From Symbiodinium natans (taxonomy: Eukaryota > Sar > Dinophyceae > Suessiales > Symbiodiniaceae): a stretch of DNA of 64,000 nt. Each line of letters starts with the position of its first letter. The first letter of the stretch is position 1. Below, piece by piece: positions 20,651-30,637 of this stretch. The position numbers were made by a program, and so were the translations under genes. The stretch is from assembly GCA_905221605.1 (NCBI GenBank), contig CAJNDS010002634.1, positions 1,821,077 to 1,885,076 on the forward strand, in the 5' to 3' direction. The notes beneath the pieces are model-generated. The model did not search any database and was not told where the DNA came from. It saw only the letters and a list, made by a program, of their open reading frames with translations.

Positions 20651-22441
20651 ATGTCAGACATGCCCTTGCCAGTACCACCTGTTGGCGCAGACATTGCATT
20701 GTCTCCAGACATAGTGGAGACAGCAGGGACGGCTGCAGTATCAACAGTCACCACTCCCAAGTCATTCCTGGAGCCAACCACTCGAGGACTGTTTCAGTGG
20801 CCTCAGCGTGTTGCAGATGCTTTGAGTGATCCTGAAGCCGCCTGCAGGCTTCATTCTTTGCTTTTGGGGAAGATTGTGGTCGCTTCAGATTACAGTGGAT
20901 ATGCGAGCGAGATTGAAGCTTTGACTTGTGGCTTCCGGTCGTTGAGTGAAAGGCATGGGTGGCAATTTGCAGAGATGCCCTTCATCTTCAAACGAGTCTG
21001 TGACATTGCTTCAGTGCCGCAGAAGGCGTTGAAAGCTCTTTCCGAGCAGTCCTTCAATGGAAAGATGTGTGTGTTTGAGGATGTGGTTGAGCATTGCCAT
21101 CCAAATGCAGTTGCATATCTGCGAGCCGCAGTGCCACCAGAGGATTGCACTCAAGCTGAGGCTGAGGATGCTTATGCTCACATTCTGGAATGGCTGCTGC
21201 AGTGGATTTTTCCTGTAGATGGCAAGCAGCGTTGCTTGGTGCACGGTGCTCAGAAAAGCAAGTCCGCTGGCTGCTGTGTCAGCCCAATGGGTGTGTGGGT
21301 AACCAATGCCAAGTCTTTGCTCGTGAAGAAAAGGAAGTGCGTGCAAGCTCAGCTCGATGCTGAGGATGCTGAGAGGGAAGATGGACCCACCAATGAGCAC
21401 CTGGCCCGCGTCCTCAGCCCAGAGACAGATGAGGATGCCACCTGTGCTGGGAAGCCAGGGCTGGATCGCCCGCTTTCTTTGGCGTTTGCAGGGGTGACTT
21501 GTGATGGCTGGTCCTCCATGGGGAGCCAGCGACGATTTGGTCACGCCTCTGAGTTGCCGCACGCAGTTTGGCTGACAGAAAGGCTCACCAGAAGTGAGCA
21601 AAACTTGGAGGATGTGGCGTTCTTAGAGTGTACCCAAAAGTATCCTGCAGCTCAGAAGTTGTCTCCGCTCCAGAACACTCACAAGATCCTTCATTTCAAG
21701 TGCAGCCCCACTGACCTTGGCTTTCCTGTCACGCGATGCAGGGTTTTCGGCGCTTGTGTCAATTTGCGGACAATGTGCTGGGTTGGGCCAGATGATTGGG
21801 AGCAGGACTTCAAGGCGAAATTCTTCAAGACCTGCGTTGCTTCAGGCGATTTGTTGCTTACAGCTCCTGACAGCGATCGCTTTGCTGAGTACGAGATCAT
21901 GGCAGCGCAGCAGAAGAACTTCATTCCTGCAGCATCGTTTGCAAGCTTGTCTGAGCAGGATCTCCTGGCAAGTACCTTGACGCCTGGTCAGCAGCAGCGT
22001 GTTGAGAAGTACCTCCAAGCAAGGAAGGCTCGCGAGGGCCCTGCAGGACAATACCTCTTCGATGCGGATCATCACCTTGAAGCCCGCAGAATGGCTGGCC
22101 AGCACTGGCCATGCATGCTCACTCATGGCTGCATTCTGTCAGCGCCACGTGGCGGTCGCCTTCAGGTGGCCACAGCAATGGAACATTTCAGCGCACAGGG
22201 GCTGCACTTGTTCGAGGCAAGTACCTTGGACAACCCAGTCTCGCCACTGAAGTCTATCCTGCAGGACATGAAGCCCTGCCATTTGAAGCAGCTCAGTGGC
22301 CGTGGGATTCATGTGGCAGTCCTGTCTGCCTTCAAGTATTATGTCCTCAGCAACATCATGCCAGCCTGGCAAGCGTATCCTTCGTCTAGGTCTCTGTCCT
22401 GGGAGATTCTGGACACAGAAGGGGATGCTGACGCGGATTGA
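20651..22441 (+). CDS. C5-cytosine DNA methyltransferase-like protein, 596 aa
   Basis: Single-exon frame from ATG 20651. C5-MTase motifs appear in canonical order: motif I VVASDYSGYASE (77-87), motif II-III RVCDIA and VFEDV (115-145), motif IV LAFAGVTCDGWSSMG with the candidate catalytic Cys284, motif VI AFLEC (Glu326, as in ENV), motif VIII LGFPVTRCRVF (356-366, as in GxPQxRxR), then a target-recognition region with WPCMLTHG and motif IX-like EHFSAQGLHLF (511-521), and a motif X-like SGRGIHVAV (549-557). Family knowledge: such enzymes transfer methyl from S-adenosylmethionine to cytosine C5. Oddities: the Pro-Cys of motif IV is Thr-Cys, and the Gln of motif VIII is replaced, so activity is uncertain. 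The insert between motifs III and IV is long. It is co-directional with the transposase-like gene upstream. Confidence 0.72.
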   Translation: MSDMPLPVPPVGADIALSPDIVETAGTAAVSTVTTPKSFLEPTTRGLFQWPQRVADALSDPEAACRLHSLLLGKIVVASDYSGYASEIEALTCGFRSLSERHGWQFAEMPFIFKRVCDIASVPQKALKALSEQSFNGKMCVFEDVVEHCHPNAVAYLRAAVPPEDCTQAEAEDAYAHILEWLLQWIFPVDGKQRCLVHGAQKSKSAGCCVSPMGVWVTNAKSLLVKKRKCVQAQLDAEDAEREDGPTNEHLARVLSPETDEDATCAGKPGLDRPLSLAFAGVTCDGWSSMGSQRRFGHASELPHAVWLTERLTRSEQNLEDVAFLECTQKYPAAQKLSPLQNTHKILHFKCSPTDLGFPVTRCRVFGACVNLRTMCWVGPDDWEQDFKAKFFKTCVASGDLLLTAPDSDRFAEYEIMAAQQKNFIPAASFASLSEQDLLASTLTPGQQQRVEKYLQARKAREGPAGQYLFDADHHLEARRMAGQHWPCMLTHGCILSAPRGGRLQVATAMEHFSAQGLHLFEASTLDNPVSPLKSILQDMKPCHLKQLSGRGIHVAVLSAFKYYVLSNIMPAWQAYPSSRSLSWEILDTEGDADAD

Positions 22442-23038
22442 CTTCGCGAATCCAACCCCCCGCTTTTGTTGATCTTGACTTGAGTCAGCGCCATGCCTTG
22501 AAGCAAGTGGTGCAGTTTTGATGCTTGTGGAGCAAACCGTGCTGCATCTTGATGCAGCATTCATGGCAGATCCTAGCAAAGGCTCGCAGGCGTATCACTC
22601 CACAAAGGTGAGCTAGCCACTGGCTGAGCTGCAGTCGCAACAACGGCGTAGCAACAAGTGGGTTGAGATTTCACTTGCACGCTCTTGTTTTAGTGTGGCA
22701 CTGCTGGGGCTGTAGGAGTGCAGACGCAGAGGGCCCTGGGATCTGGGAGGGGTGCTGGGCTATGATATGAGGGGTTGGTGGCGGGGGGGGGGGGGGTGCT
22801 GGGGTGCTTTGATGCGTGCGTTGAAGTGTCACAGGCTTCTGAATTTGCCAGCTTCTCAGGCAGGCTCAGAACGCAAGCGCCTCTGGAGTGATCATGCAGT
22901 GTATGGATGGCGTGTCAAGTTTTGTGTGTCCTGAGTCGTGATTCTCAGTCCTAGGTCTTGGGCATAGGTCGTGCGCAATCCAGCGTTAGCAGCTAACGCC
23001 TTGCAGCAGGCAGTAGTGACCGCCTCGCCTTGTCCACC
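22442..23038. other. Intergenic, 0.6 kb
   Basis: Unique DNA with a G run at 22783-22795. No supported gene. It probably contains the 3' end of the methyltransferase-like transcript and the leader of the 119-aa gene. Confidence 0.4.
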
Positions 23039-23398
23039 ATGTCAGATTTTGATTTTCGCGATCCTCCAAATTCAGACGGCGAAGAGTCTGGGAACCATGA
23101 TGTGCCAAGCGACCAGGGCCAGCTTGAGTCTGCCCCTGAGGAGCCTCAAACTTCATTTGGGAGTGGGAGTGACCAGGCCCCTGCTACGCCTGGCAAGCGC
23201 TGTTTTGTCTCTGGTTGCGCAGAGGTCAGTGGCAAGCGAAAGTTTTGCATTCCTCACCAGAAGATCATACAAAGCATGTTGAGCCAGGCAAAGAGGGCTG
23301 ACAAGGAGCCTGACATGATGAATCTCTTGTCAGACCCCGTTATGGTTTCAGAAGCTATTCGTCTCTTCACTGAGTTCAATGCAGCAGCTCCTTCATGA
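23039..23398 (+). CDS. 119-aa protein, short paralogue of the 826-aa gene
   Basis: The start is placed at ATG 23039 because the product then begins MSDFDFRDPP, aligning with MSDFDFEDPP of the larger gene at 24286. Both share the acidic/Ser N-terminus, then a Cys/His patch (CFVSGCAEVSGKRKFCIPH here, CYISGCPEKKSGKHRSCGGH there), which could bind a metal, then a helix ending LLSDPVMVSEAIRLF versus ILSDPVMASKAVRDF. Similarity stops near residue 110, where this copy ends in a stop codon. It is therefore either a solo version of the N-terminal module or a truncated tandem duplicate. I do not recognise the family; the role is unknown. Confidence 0.55.
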   Translation: MSDFDFRDPPNSDGEESGNHDVPSDQGQLESAPEEPQTSFGSGSDQAPATPGKRCFVSGCAEVSGKRKFCIPHQKIIQSMLSQAKRADKEPDMMNLLSDPVMVSEAIRLFTEFNAAAPS

Positions 23399-24285
23399 AG
23401 TTCCCGCATGGTAACCATCGAAACCACCGCTGCTGACGCGGTAAATTTATGCTGAGGGTGATGCTGAGGAGGAGTCATCGCTGAGTTTTGCTCTGCAGAC
23501 AAGCTAGACATCGTTGCAGCGTTGAAGCAACTTGCGCTGTCCAGTGCAGTTTTGATACCATGGAGACAACAGTGCTGCGTTCAACTGCATTAGGGCGCAA
23601 ATGTTGATGGACATGAGGCACTGCAGTCAGAAAGAGGTCTGCAAGAGCTCTGCTGAGCATGTGCTTGTGTTTCGTTAAGAAGAGCACGGGAGAGGATTGG
23701 GTGGTGGTGGCGGGGAGGTTTTTGTAGGTCAGAGGTCAATGGAATGCTTGACCCACAAAAAGTGGAGGCTGGGGGGCTGGAGAGGTGTGGGGGGGGTGGG
23801 TCCAACCAGGGCAGAATCTGTGATGCTCCTGTGATGCTCTGTGGCAGGTGACAGGGAAGGGATACAGATGCAAACTTGAGACCTTGAGGCTCAGCCGTCG
23901 TGAAGGGGGTGGGGGCGGAGGCGTTGTGAAGGGGGGTGGGTGGTGACGTTTTTTGATAGGGCTGTTTGGTTGACCAGATTTTTTGTAGTTGCTGTGTGCA
24001 GTTGTGTCTTGCGCCTTGGCATAGGTTGGCAGGCCCAAGGCTGAGATCATGTTGGAACGAACTGTGCGTGGGGAAAGTACAAGCAGACCACAAGCGACAA
24101 GCCTTGCGAACAATGTGGAACCCTAGCCACCTCAGCCTTTACGTGCTTATCTGTAGTCAAGTCCCATGCATCTTGAACCCAGTGGTGAGGTCGTGTGTGT
24201 GTGGTTAGATATTGTCACTGTCAGCGAGTAGCGTAGTGACACCGAGCCGGGCCCAGCCACTGTTGTTTTCCAGCAGTGTTTCATC
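23399..24285. other. Intergenic, 0.9 kb
   Basis: G-rich and pyrimidine-poor stretches (23700-23810, 23895-23945), no supported gene. A T-rich acceptor-like TTGTTTTCCAG ends at 24272, 14 bp before the next ATG. In a dinoflagellate it could serve as the spliced-leader trans-splicing acceptor of the 826-aa gene; that is inference. Confidence 0.35.
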
Positions 24286-26846
24286 ATGTCAGATTTCGAT
24301 TTCGAAGATCCTCCAGCTTCAGGGGGTGAAGAGAGTGAGCACGAAGGTTCTTCTGCGGACGAGGATGGGGCTGAGACGCAGCCCTCGAAGAAGCAGCGGC
24401 TCTCGCTTGGGAGCAGTCGTTCCATCCAAAGCAAGGCCAAGGCCCAGCCCAAGGCCAAAGGCAAGGCCAAGGCTGTTGTTGACAAAGCGTGCTACATCTC
24501 TGGGTGTCCAGAGAAGAAAAGTGGCAAGCACAGGAGCTGTGGTGGTCACAAGAAGACGCTTGATGCCATATTGTATCAAGCAGAGAAGTCTGGGAAGAAA
24601 AGCGAGGTTGAGAAGATACTGTCAGATCCTGTCATGGCTTCAAAGGCCGTGCGTGATTTCGAGGCGGAGAACCCGCCCGGAAAGTTCCGCAAAAAGCTGA
24701 TAGACTTCACGCAGTGGCTGAAGACCTACAGCACTGAGACATCGCAAACCAATCGTGAACTGTGTGAGCTTTACACTTTCCAGGACTTCTCTGATGAGAA
24801 GACCGCTGCTGGCTGGGATCCGAAAGCCATTCTCAGCAAGTGGCAGGAGTATGACAATGATCCAAACATTGAAAGGGAAGATGATGATGGCTTGTGGCTG
24901 CCAAAGCGAAAGCAGAAGATGCGTGACCAGACCAAGCGGATAACGCAGTCAGTGGTGGAGGGATCCAAGTCCATGAAGGGATTGAAGGCTGCAGATGTTG
25001 AGGTCCTGAAAAACTTCGCCTTGACATCAACAGCCTCACACACGAATGCCTTTTTGCGTTCCGGTGACACTGCTCAAAAGGCTGCAGCACCTTCAATGGA
25101 AGTTGTGGACTTGGAAGCAGCGGTTGAAGATCCCAAGAAGAAGAAGGGCAAGCGAGTGGACTTGGCGCAAGCCTTGCCCGCAGTATCTGAGAAAGAGTTG
25201 GCGCAGCTTCAACGCCTGAAGGAACAGATGAATTCTGCCACTTGCGCAGCAGCAGAAGCCATCGCACAGGTTGCAGAGCCTGGCGCAACATTGAGTCAAG
25301 CCGGCCAGGCTTTCCTCGACGCATGCGAGATGCGCAAACGCTGTGCAGATGTTTGGCTATTGGAGGATGATGCTGAGAAGCTGAAGCATTGGCAGGATGC
25401 CCACAAAGACAGTGACTTGGTAGCATGCGTGACAGTGAGTTTGCGTTTCGCGTGAGTGCTTGATTAAGCTGTGTGAGCATTTTGGGCGCCGCATTTGAGC
25501 AATGAGGCTTGCAGCCGTCAGACTCAAACGCAGTTGCCCAGCCAGTCGAGGGCGGTGGTGGAACTGGCAGTGCTGCTTCGCCTGCAATAGTGCAGGCCAA
25601 GGCAGAGCCTGATGCGGCCGCAGGCTCTGAGGCTCCTGTCGCTCCCGTGGGTGCGCAAATCAGCGCTATCCTCAAGAAGGTTGCCAGGGCAAAGGGTCCG
25701 GCTTACAACCCTGTGCAGGAAGTGTCTGACCTTCAGTCGTTTGTCGAGTTGGAGAAGAGATCCCAGGCAGTCCTTGACCTCGAGTGTGCAGAAGACTTGG
25801 AGAAGCATAAAGCCGGCACGAAGAAGTTGTTTGCCACCGTCAACCAGCTGAAAGACAGCGTCAGCAAAGCTGCTGCCAAGTTGAGGAGTCATCTCAGCAA
25901 TATCAAGAGGGAGTCAGAGCGTGCCAAAAAGAAGAAGTCGACTCAGGAAGAGAAGCAGGCTGTTGCCCAGGCCAAAGCAGCTGCGAAGAAAGCTGCAGAG
26001 ACCGTGAAGCAGGAAGAAAGGGAGGTCCCACCATTGTTCAACATCGACATGAAGAAGAGCAATGTTATCACACCGTCGTTCACTGAGGAACAAATCACGC
26101 AGGCAGACTTCGCGTTCGATGCTTCCAAGCCGGCGCTCTTGAAGTGGAGTGCAGTGGAGAAGGAGTGGATGGCCAACTCCAAGGTGCAGATGACCTTGAG
26201 TGCCTACGGTGGGCAGTACAAAAGCCAGACTACTACAAAGGACTCAGGCAAAGGTCAGATGGCGTTGCAGAGCAAAGCAGGCAAAGAGGAAACCGATGCA
26301 TTGCTTAAAAGATTGTACACCTTGCTGAAGCTTGACGAGAAGGTTGCAGCTCTCGGCGGGGCAGATGCGCGGATCCTGAAGGAGACCTGGTTGTATGGGT
26401 ATGTGCCGTCCAGTACCTTTGTGGCTCCAACACCCCAGGGTTTGGCAATGGTGAAATCGCTGGCAGCTGGTGAGACTCAAATGTTTCTCATCAAGATTGC
26501 TGATTTGGCGGTTGCTTTCAAAGCCCAAAACGTCAAGGCGAACTTCGAAAGTGCAGATACCATCCTCGCAATGACGTGTGAGGAGCTCAACGCGTTGATC
26601 GGAAAGGGTTGCCCGGTGTACTTCGTCAAGATGCAGAAGTATGATACAGTGTATGTGCCAACGGGCTTCTTGGTCATTGAGCGATCAAGCAGTGCTGTTT
26701 TGATTTACGGCTTGAGGAAGACATTGTGTTTGAAGGGTGATGCAGCCTCTTACGAAGCCGTGATCCAGTTCGTGAAGGATTCAGGCAAAGAATCAGCCAG
26801 GTATGAGCAGTGCCTGGAGAGCATCAAGAATGCGGACTCTCAGTAA
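24286..26846 (+). CDS. 826-aa nuclear-type protein in two exons (24286-25434, 25515-26846)
   Basis: Two long adjacent frames join through an 80-bp GT-AG intron in phase 0, giving 383 + 443 residues. N-terminus: MSDFDFEDPP acidic segment, basic QPKAKGKAKA, then the Cys/His module CYISGCPEKK...HRSCGGH shared with the 119-aa gene. Middle: lysine-rich helices, including PKKKKGKR, a likely nuclear signal. Second exon: Ala/Lys coiled-coil-like region (about 440-540), then a globular C-terminus with VYFVKMQKYDTVYVPTGF (about 745-765), which faintly resembles the beta-barrel of JmjC/cupin proteins but lacks a clear HxD...H iron triad. I do not recognise the family. It is last in a row of four co-directional genes. 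If 25435-25514 is not spliced, the first frame ends at 25455. Confidence 0.6.
25435..25514 (+). other. 80-bp GT-AG intron
   Basis: Begins GTGAGTTTGCG and ends GAGGCTTGCAG. The exons on each side are both in phase 0, and the downstream frame has no ATG near its start, which supports splicing over two separate genes. Confidence 0.7.
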
Positions 26847-27062
26847 ATCCACTGAAGTGAGCAGCTTTTGGCTGCAGGGGTGGGGGCGGGGGGGGGGTGC
26901 AGCCACACGCGCGTGGCCTGCGGACCACTCAGCTTCGAGTGATTCGAATCTCCTTCGAGAGCAAAACCTGTCCGTTTTTGCTTTGCGTTTTGAGCTTTAA
27001 TGCGACAAGCAGTGGCATGCATCAGTCATGGGTCGTGATGACTCTTGTGAATGCTTTTGGGA

Positions 27063-28035
27063 TGAGATACGCAACCTCATCGCGTTCAAATTTTCATACC
27101 GAGTTGTTCGCATTTGTTTTCGGTCCATTTTGTAGGGTAAAACCCACTTGTGCATGAATGTGGTTGATGAGATGCTTAGCTGTCAGATAGCTGAGCATGT
27201 GTTTTGCTGAATAAAAGGGTTTAGGATGCAACCTCATCGCGTTCAAATTTTCATGCCGAGTTGTTCGCGTTTGTTTTCGGTCCATTTTGTAGGGTAACAC
27301 CCACTTGTGCATGAACGTGGTTGATGAGATGCTTGGCTGTCAGATAGCTGAGCATGTGTTTTGCTGAATAGAAGGGCTTAGGATGCAACCTCATCGCATT
27401 CAAATTTTAGACCGAGTTGTTCGCGCTTGTTTTCGGTCCATTTTGTAGGGTAAAACCCACTTGTGCATGAACGTGGTTGATGAGATGCTTGGCTGTCAGA
27501 TAGCTGAGCATGCGTTTTGTTAAATATAAATGGTTTAGGATGCAACCTCATCGCGTTCAAATTTTGATACCGGGTTGTTCGCGTTTGTTTTCGGTCCTTT
27601 TGCAGGGTAACACCCGCTTGTGCATGAACGTGGTTGATGAGATGCTTAGCTGTCAGATAGCTGAGCATGTGTTTTGCTGAATAAAAGGGTTTAGGATGCA
27701 ACCTCATCGCGTTCAAATTTTCATGCCGAGTTGTTCGCGTTTGTTTTCGGTCCATTTTGTAGGGTAAAACCCACTTGTGCATGAACGTGGTTGATGAGAT
27801 GCTTAGCTTGTCAGATAGCTGAGCATGTGTTTTGCTGAATAGAAGGGTTTAGGATGCAACCTCATCGCGTTCAAATTTTCATACCGGGTTGTTCGCGTTT
27901 GTTTTCGCTCCATTTTGCAGGGTAAAACCCACTTGTGCATGAATGTGGTTGATGAGATGCTTAGCATGTGTTTTGCTGAATGAAAAGGGTTTAGGATGCA
28001 ACCTCATCGCGTTCAAATTTTAATACCGAGTTTTT
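27063..28035 (+). repeat. 156-bp tandem repeat, six units plus partial
   Basis: The landmark GCAACCTCATCGC recurs at 27071, 27228, 27385, 27542, 27698, 27856 and 27998, giving spacings of 157, 157, 157, 156, 158 and 142 bp. The last spacing is short because of an internal deletion of about 16 bp. Most units contain GGGTTTAGGATGC, a single telomere-like heptamer. Open frames on the minus strand (27094-27312, 27378-27782) simply follow the repeat and are not genes. Confidence 0.93.
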
Positions 28036-28250
28036 CGCACTTTGCTACATCTGTCTTCGCTACTTTGAGACTGCTTTCGTTTCTCTCCAAGTAAAACTTC
28101 ATATCCAGGACACAGGAGCTTCAGGTGCTTTGGGAGTTTTTTTAACAGAACTAAGTGGTTTTGTTTTCTCCACTATTGTGGATGCCCAGAAGAAGCTCTC
28201 ACGCAATTTGCCACCTGCAACCTGAGCAATTGCATGACGGCAGGCGCTTG

Positions 28251-28401
28251 GGATGTTCCCCCTGATACTAGCACTCCTTCATGGGGATTACAATGGGAGG
28301 GGGGGGGGATACTTTAATCCCTATTAAGGACTCCCTAAACCCTAAACCCTATACCCTAAACTCTAAACCCTTGTTTGTCTAAAGGGGAAAATCCCAAGCA
28401 G
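28251..28401 (+). mobile_element. Short inverted-repeat element, family B, with internal poly-G and CCCTAAA tracts
   Basis: Left end GGATGTTCCCCCTGATACTAGC; right end GTCTAAAGGGGAAAATCCC. Inside lie GGGATTACAATGG plus a G run, then GGATACTTTAATCCCTAT, AAGGACTCCCTAAACCC and degenerate heptamers. The copy at 54.31 kb has the G run and the CCCTAAA tract at the same internal positions. The right end runs straight into a putative acceptor (CAAGCAG) of an ankyrin exon, so the element lies at the 3' end of an intron. Confidence 0.65.
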
Positions 28402-28490
28402 GTGCTGACGAGCATTTGGCTGCCCTGGAAATGGCAGCCCAATGTGGCAACCTCGATGCCTTGGAGTTCCTCACCTCTCAGGAGGGGGCC
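28402..28490 (+). CDS. Ankyrin-repeat gene, exon
   Basis: After CCCAAGCAG the + strand reads ADEHLAALEMAAQCGNLDAL followed by EFLTSQEGA, a recognisable ankyrin repeat (LAA-L-x-A-A-x-x-G-N-x-x-x-L-E-x-L). Ankyrin repeats are helix-loop-helix protein-binding modules. The 3' edge is uncertain. This is the first of a series of short ankyrin exons on the same strand through 38.0 kb, separated by array-filled introns. Confidence 0.5.
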
Positions 28491-28939
28491 ACGACTCGAG
28501 GGGCACTTAGGGTTTCGGGTCGAATGGCATGGTTTTCGTCCCTGGCAGGCAGTGCAGCAGTCCTAGCCGTACAAAAGGGTTTTGGGTTTAGGGTTTAGGG
28601 CGCAATTCAATCCCGATGCTCAGCCCCACCAAGACGTTCATAGACAAAGCCCCTGAACCACTTTAACCCTGAGCTGCTCCATCAAGGCACCACAAGCGTA
28701 AATTAGGGCTTGCAGATTTACGCAGCCGGTGAACATTTTCTTGCTTCTGTGCCATTCTCACAGCAAACTCCATAAATTGATTTAGTAGCCCAAGAGACCC
28801 TGAAACCCGAGCCCCACGACTGAAACCTTAAAACCTGAAAACCCTAAACCCTAAACCCTAAACCCTTACAACCTAAACCCTAAACCCTAAACCCTAAACC
28901 CACCTGAAGCCCCTCTAACCCCAAACAGCGGCGAAGCAG

Positions 28940-29031
28940 GAGATTGGGCTCGGTCCACAAGAGGCACCCAGCATTGCCATCGCCGCCGCCAAAGCAGGGC
29001 AGGTGCCGGTCCTGGAGTTGCTGAAGGCCAG
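28940..29031 (+). CDS. Ankyrin-repeat gene, exon
   Basis: After GCGAAGCAG the frame reads EIGLGPQEAPSIAIAAAKAG then QVPVLELLKAR, matching the core IAIAAAxxGxxxVLELLxxx of an ankyrin repeat. It is followed by a G run and a TTTAGGG array. The donor may be GA or GC type, so the end is approximate. Confidence 0.5.
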
Positions 29032-29038
29032 ATGGAGG

Positions 29039-29400
29039 GGGGGGGGGGGGGGGGTAGGGTTTAGGGTTTAGGGTTTAGGGGTCGGGTTTCGGGTTTCGGG
29101 TTTTTGAGGTTTGAGGGTTGAGGTTTAGGGTTTAGGTTTGTGGTTTAGGGTTTTTAGGTTCGGGTTTAGGGTTTCGGGGGGTTTAGGGTTTAGGGTTAGG
29201 GTTTAGGGTTAGGTTTAGGGTTTAGGGTTTAGGGTAGTAGTGTGCGGGGTATTCTTATGTTAGGGCCCTCGAGTCCTGCCCCCCCCCCCCCCCAGGTCCC
29301 ATAAGAAAAAAAAAAAAACAAAACCCTAAACGCTTACGGTTTAGGGTTTAGGGTTTAGGTTTTAGGGTTTAGTGTTTAGGGTTTAGGGTTTAGAGTTGAG
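29039..29400. repeat. Degenerate TTTAGGG/TTTCGGG tracts flanked by homopolymers
   Basis: A G run at 29037-29054 leads into TTTAGGG, TTTCGGG and TTTTTAGG variants. A C run lies at 29280-29294 and an A run at 29307-29318, then more TTTAGGG. Intronic by position between ankyrin exons. Confidence 0.85.
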
Positions 29401-29737
29401 TGCAAGGGCCGCCAGCTGCTGCGTTCTCAAGCACGTCTTGGGGGTGGAGCCCAGGCCAAGAATTGCGACACCATGCTGCTGCCGCGGCATTGGTGGCTCC
29501 CGCCATTTATGTCCCAGGCCATTCATGAGAAAGCTCCCCTCTCCCTGAAGACCTCGGTTCAGTTGAGAGGCTTTTGGATTTAGGTTTCGGATTTCTTTAC
29601 TTGTGTGCAGGCGCATGTCTTTGGGCTCAGATCAAGATACTCCTCTAAGAGCAGCGTATACCCCCTCAAGAACCCTAAGCCAATACATAGCCAAACTACT
29701 CCCTGGAAGACTTTACGCTAGTTACGCCAGGCCAGGA

Positions 29738-29864
29738 CCTTGGGGACCAGATGAACTGTATAATTGGGGGGGGGGGGGGGGAGGGGTTATATACCCTATG
29801 CTACTATACTTCCGATGAAGGCATATGAACCATGAACCCTTTTGGGATTCATTGGGCCCCCAAG
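29738..29864 (+). mobile_element. Short inverted-repeat element, family D, copy 1
   Basis: Starts CCTTGGGGACCAGATGAAC and ends GGATTCATTGGGCCCCCAAG; the two ends are near-complementary. The interior has a G run, ATATACCCTATGCTACTATA and ATGAACC. It matches the copy at 38.52 kb. It ends 26 bp before an ankyrin exon acceptor. Confidence 0.6.
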
Positions 29865-29890
29865 AAAACGAAGACCGCACCCCACCCCAG

Positions 29891-30016
29891 GGCACCAGCG
29901 CGCTGCATGAAGCTGCAGCATGCGGCCACAGTTCCACTGTGAAGTGGCTCCTTGAGGACTTGGGCAGCTCAGGGCTTCTCAGGAAGAGCTGCACCATGCC
30001 GCTAGGAGAATTTCAA
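29891..30016 (+). CDS. Ankyrin-repeat gene, exon (42 codons)
   Basis: Acceptor CCACCCCAG, then GTSALHEAAACGHSSTVKWL continuing LEDLGSSGLLRKS, a near-consensus ankyrin repeat (TSALHEAAxxGHxxxVKWLL). A donor GTAGGGTTTGGG at 30017 gives a 126-bp exon, phase 0 at both ends. The donor is contained in a degenerate telomere-type tract. Confidence 0.65.
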
Positions 30017-30194
30017 GTAGGGTTTGGGTTTTGGGGGTTAGGGCTTAGGGTTTAGGAGGGTTCGGTCCAGTCTGAAGTATCTGGTCCTGGTCCCAGTGGT
30101 TGTTCTGGGGGGGGGGAGGGGGGGGGGGGGCATCTGCCAAGACGACAACCTTGAGGACTCCAAGCTCCCTGAACCCCCCCCCCCCCCCCCCCGA

Positions 30195-30301
30195 CCCTAG
30201 ACCCTAGACCCTAGACCCTAGACCCTAAACCCTAAACCCTAAACCCTAAACCCTAAACCCTAAACCCTAAACCCTAAACCCTAAACCCTAAACCCTAAAC
30301 C
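30195..30301 (-). repeat. (CCCTAGA)n turning into (CCCTAAA)n
   Basis: Four to five CCCTAGA variant units are followed by about eleven perfect CCCTAAA units, preceded by a C run. The ordered switch from variant to canonical unit shows local homogenisation. Confidence 0.92.
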
Positions 30302-30567
30302 CCCTAAACCCGAACAGTCGTCGTACCCAGAATCCCTGCAGAGTGGTTCGTCCAGCAAAAGCAAGCCCTAAACCCGTTTGGGGTTCGGATGCCTCCAAAA
30401 AGCCCCGATGCCCAAGGCCACCCCCCCCCCCCCCCCACCCTAAACCCTAAACCCTAAACCCTAAACCCTAAACCCTAAACCCCCCCCAAAGAGGAGAGGG
30501 CCGACCCCTTTCTTTGCAACGACACAGGCAGGCACCGAAGGTTTAGGGGATTTAGGAGGGCTTATGG

Positions 30568-30637
30568 CTTAGGGCTTAGGGCTTAGGGCTTAGGGCTTAG
30601 GGCTTAGGGCTTAGGGCTTAGGGCTTAGGGTTTAGGG
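30568..30637 (+). repeat. (CTTAGGG)9 variant array
   Basis: Nine consecutive CTTAGGG units end in one TTTAGGG. The same substitution in all units means it spread by local amplification. Confidence 0.92.

Noticed and set aside
13000-27000. Relic spliced-leader sequence upstream of the island genes, which would indicate retroposed mRNAs
   Set aside because: I looked for the dinoflagellate spliced-leader end (TTTTGGCTCAAG) upstream of each gene and did not see it; the 80-bp intron also argues against simple retroposition of the last gene.
27094-27782. Repeated minus-strand peptide HKWVLPYKMDRKQTRTTRH
   Set aside because: Arises from the 156-bp tandem repeat; there is no start context or domain, and frames break between units.
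27063-28035. CRISPR array
   Set aside because: Units are contiguous 156-bp repeats without unique spacers, in a eukaryotic context.
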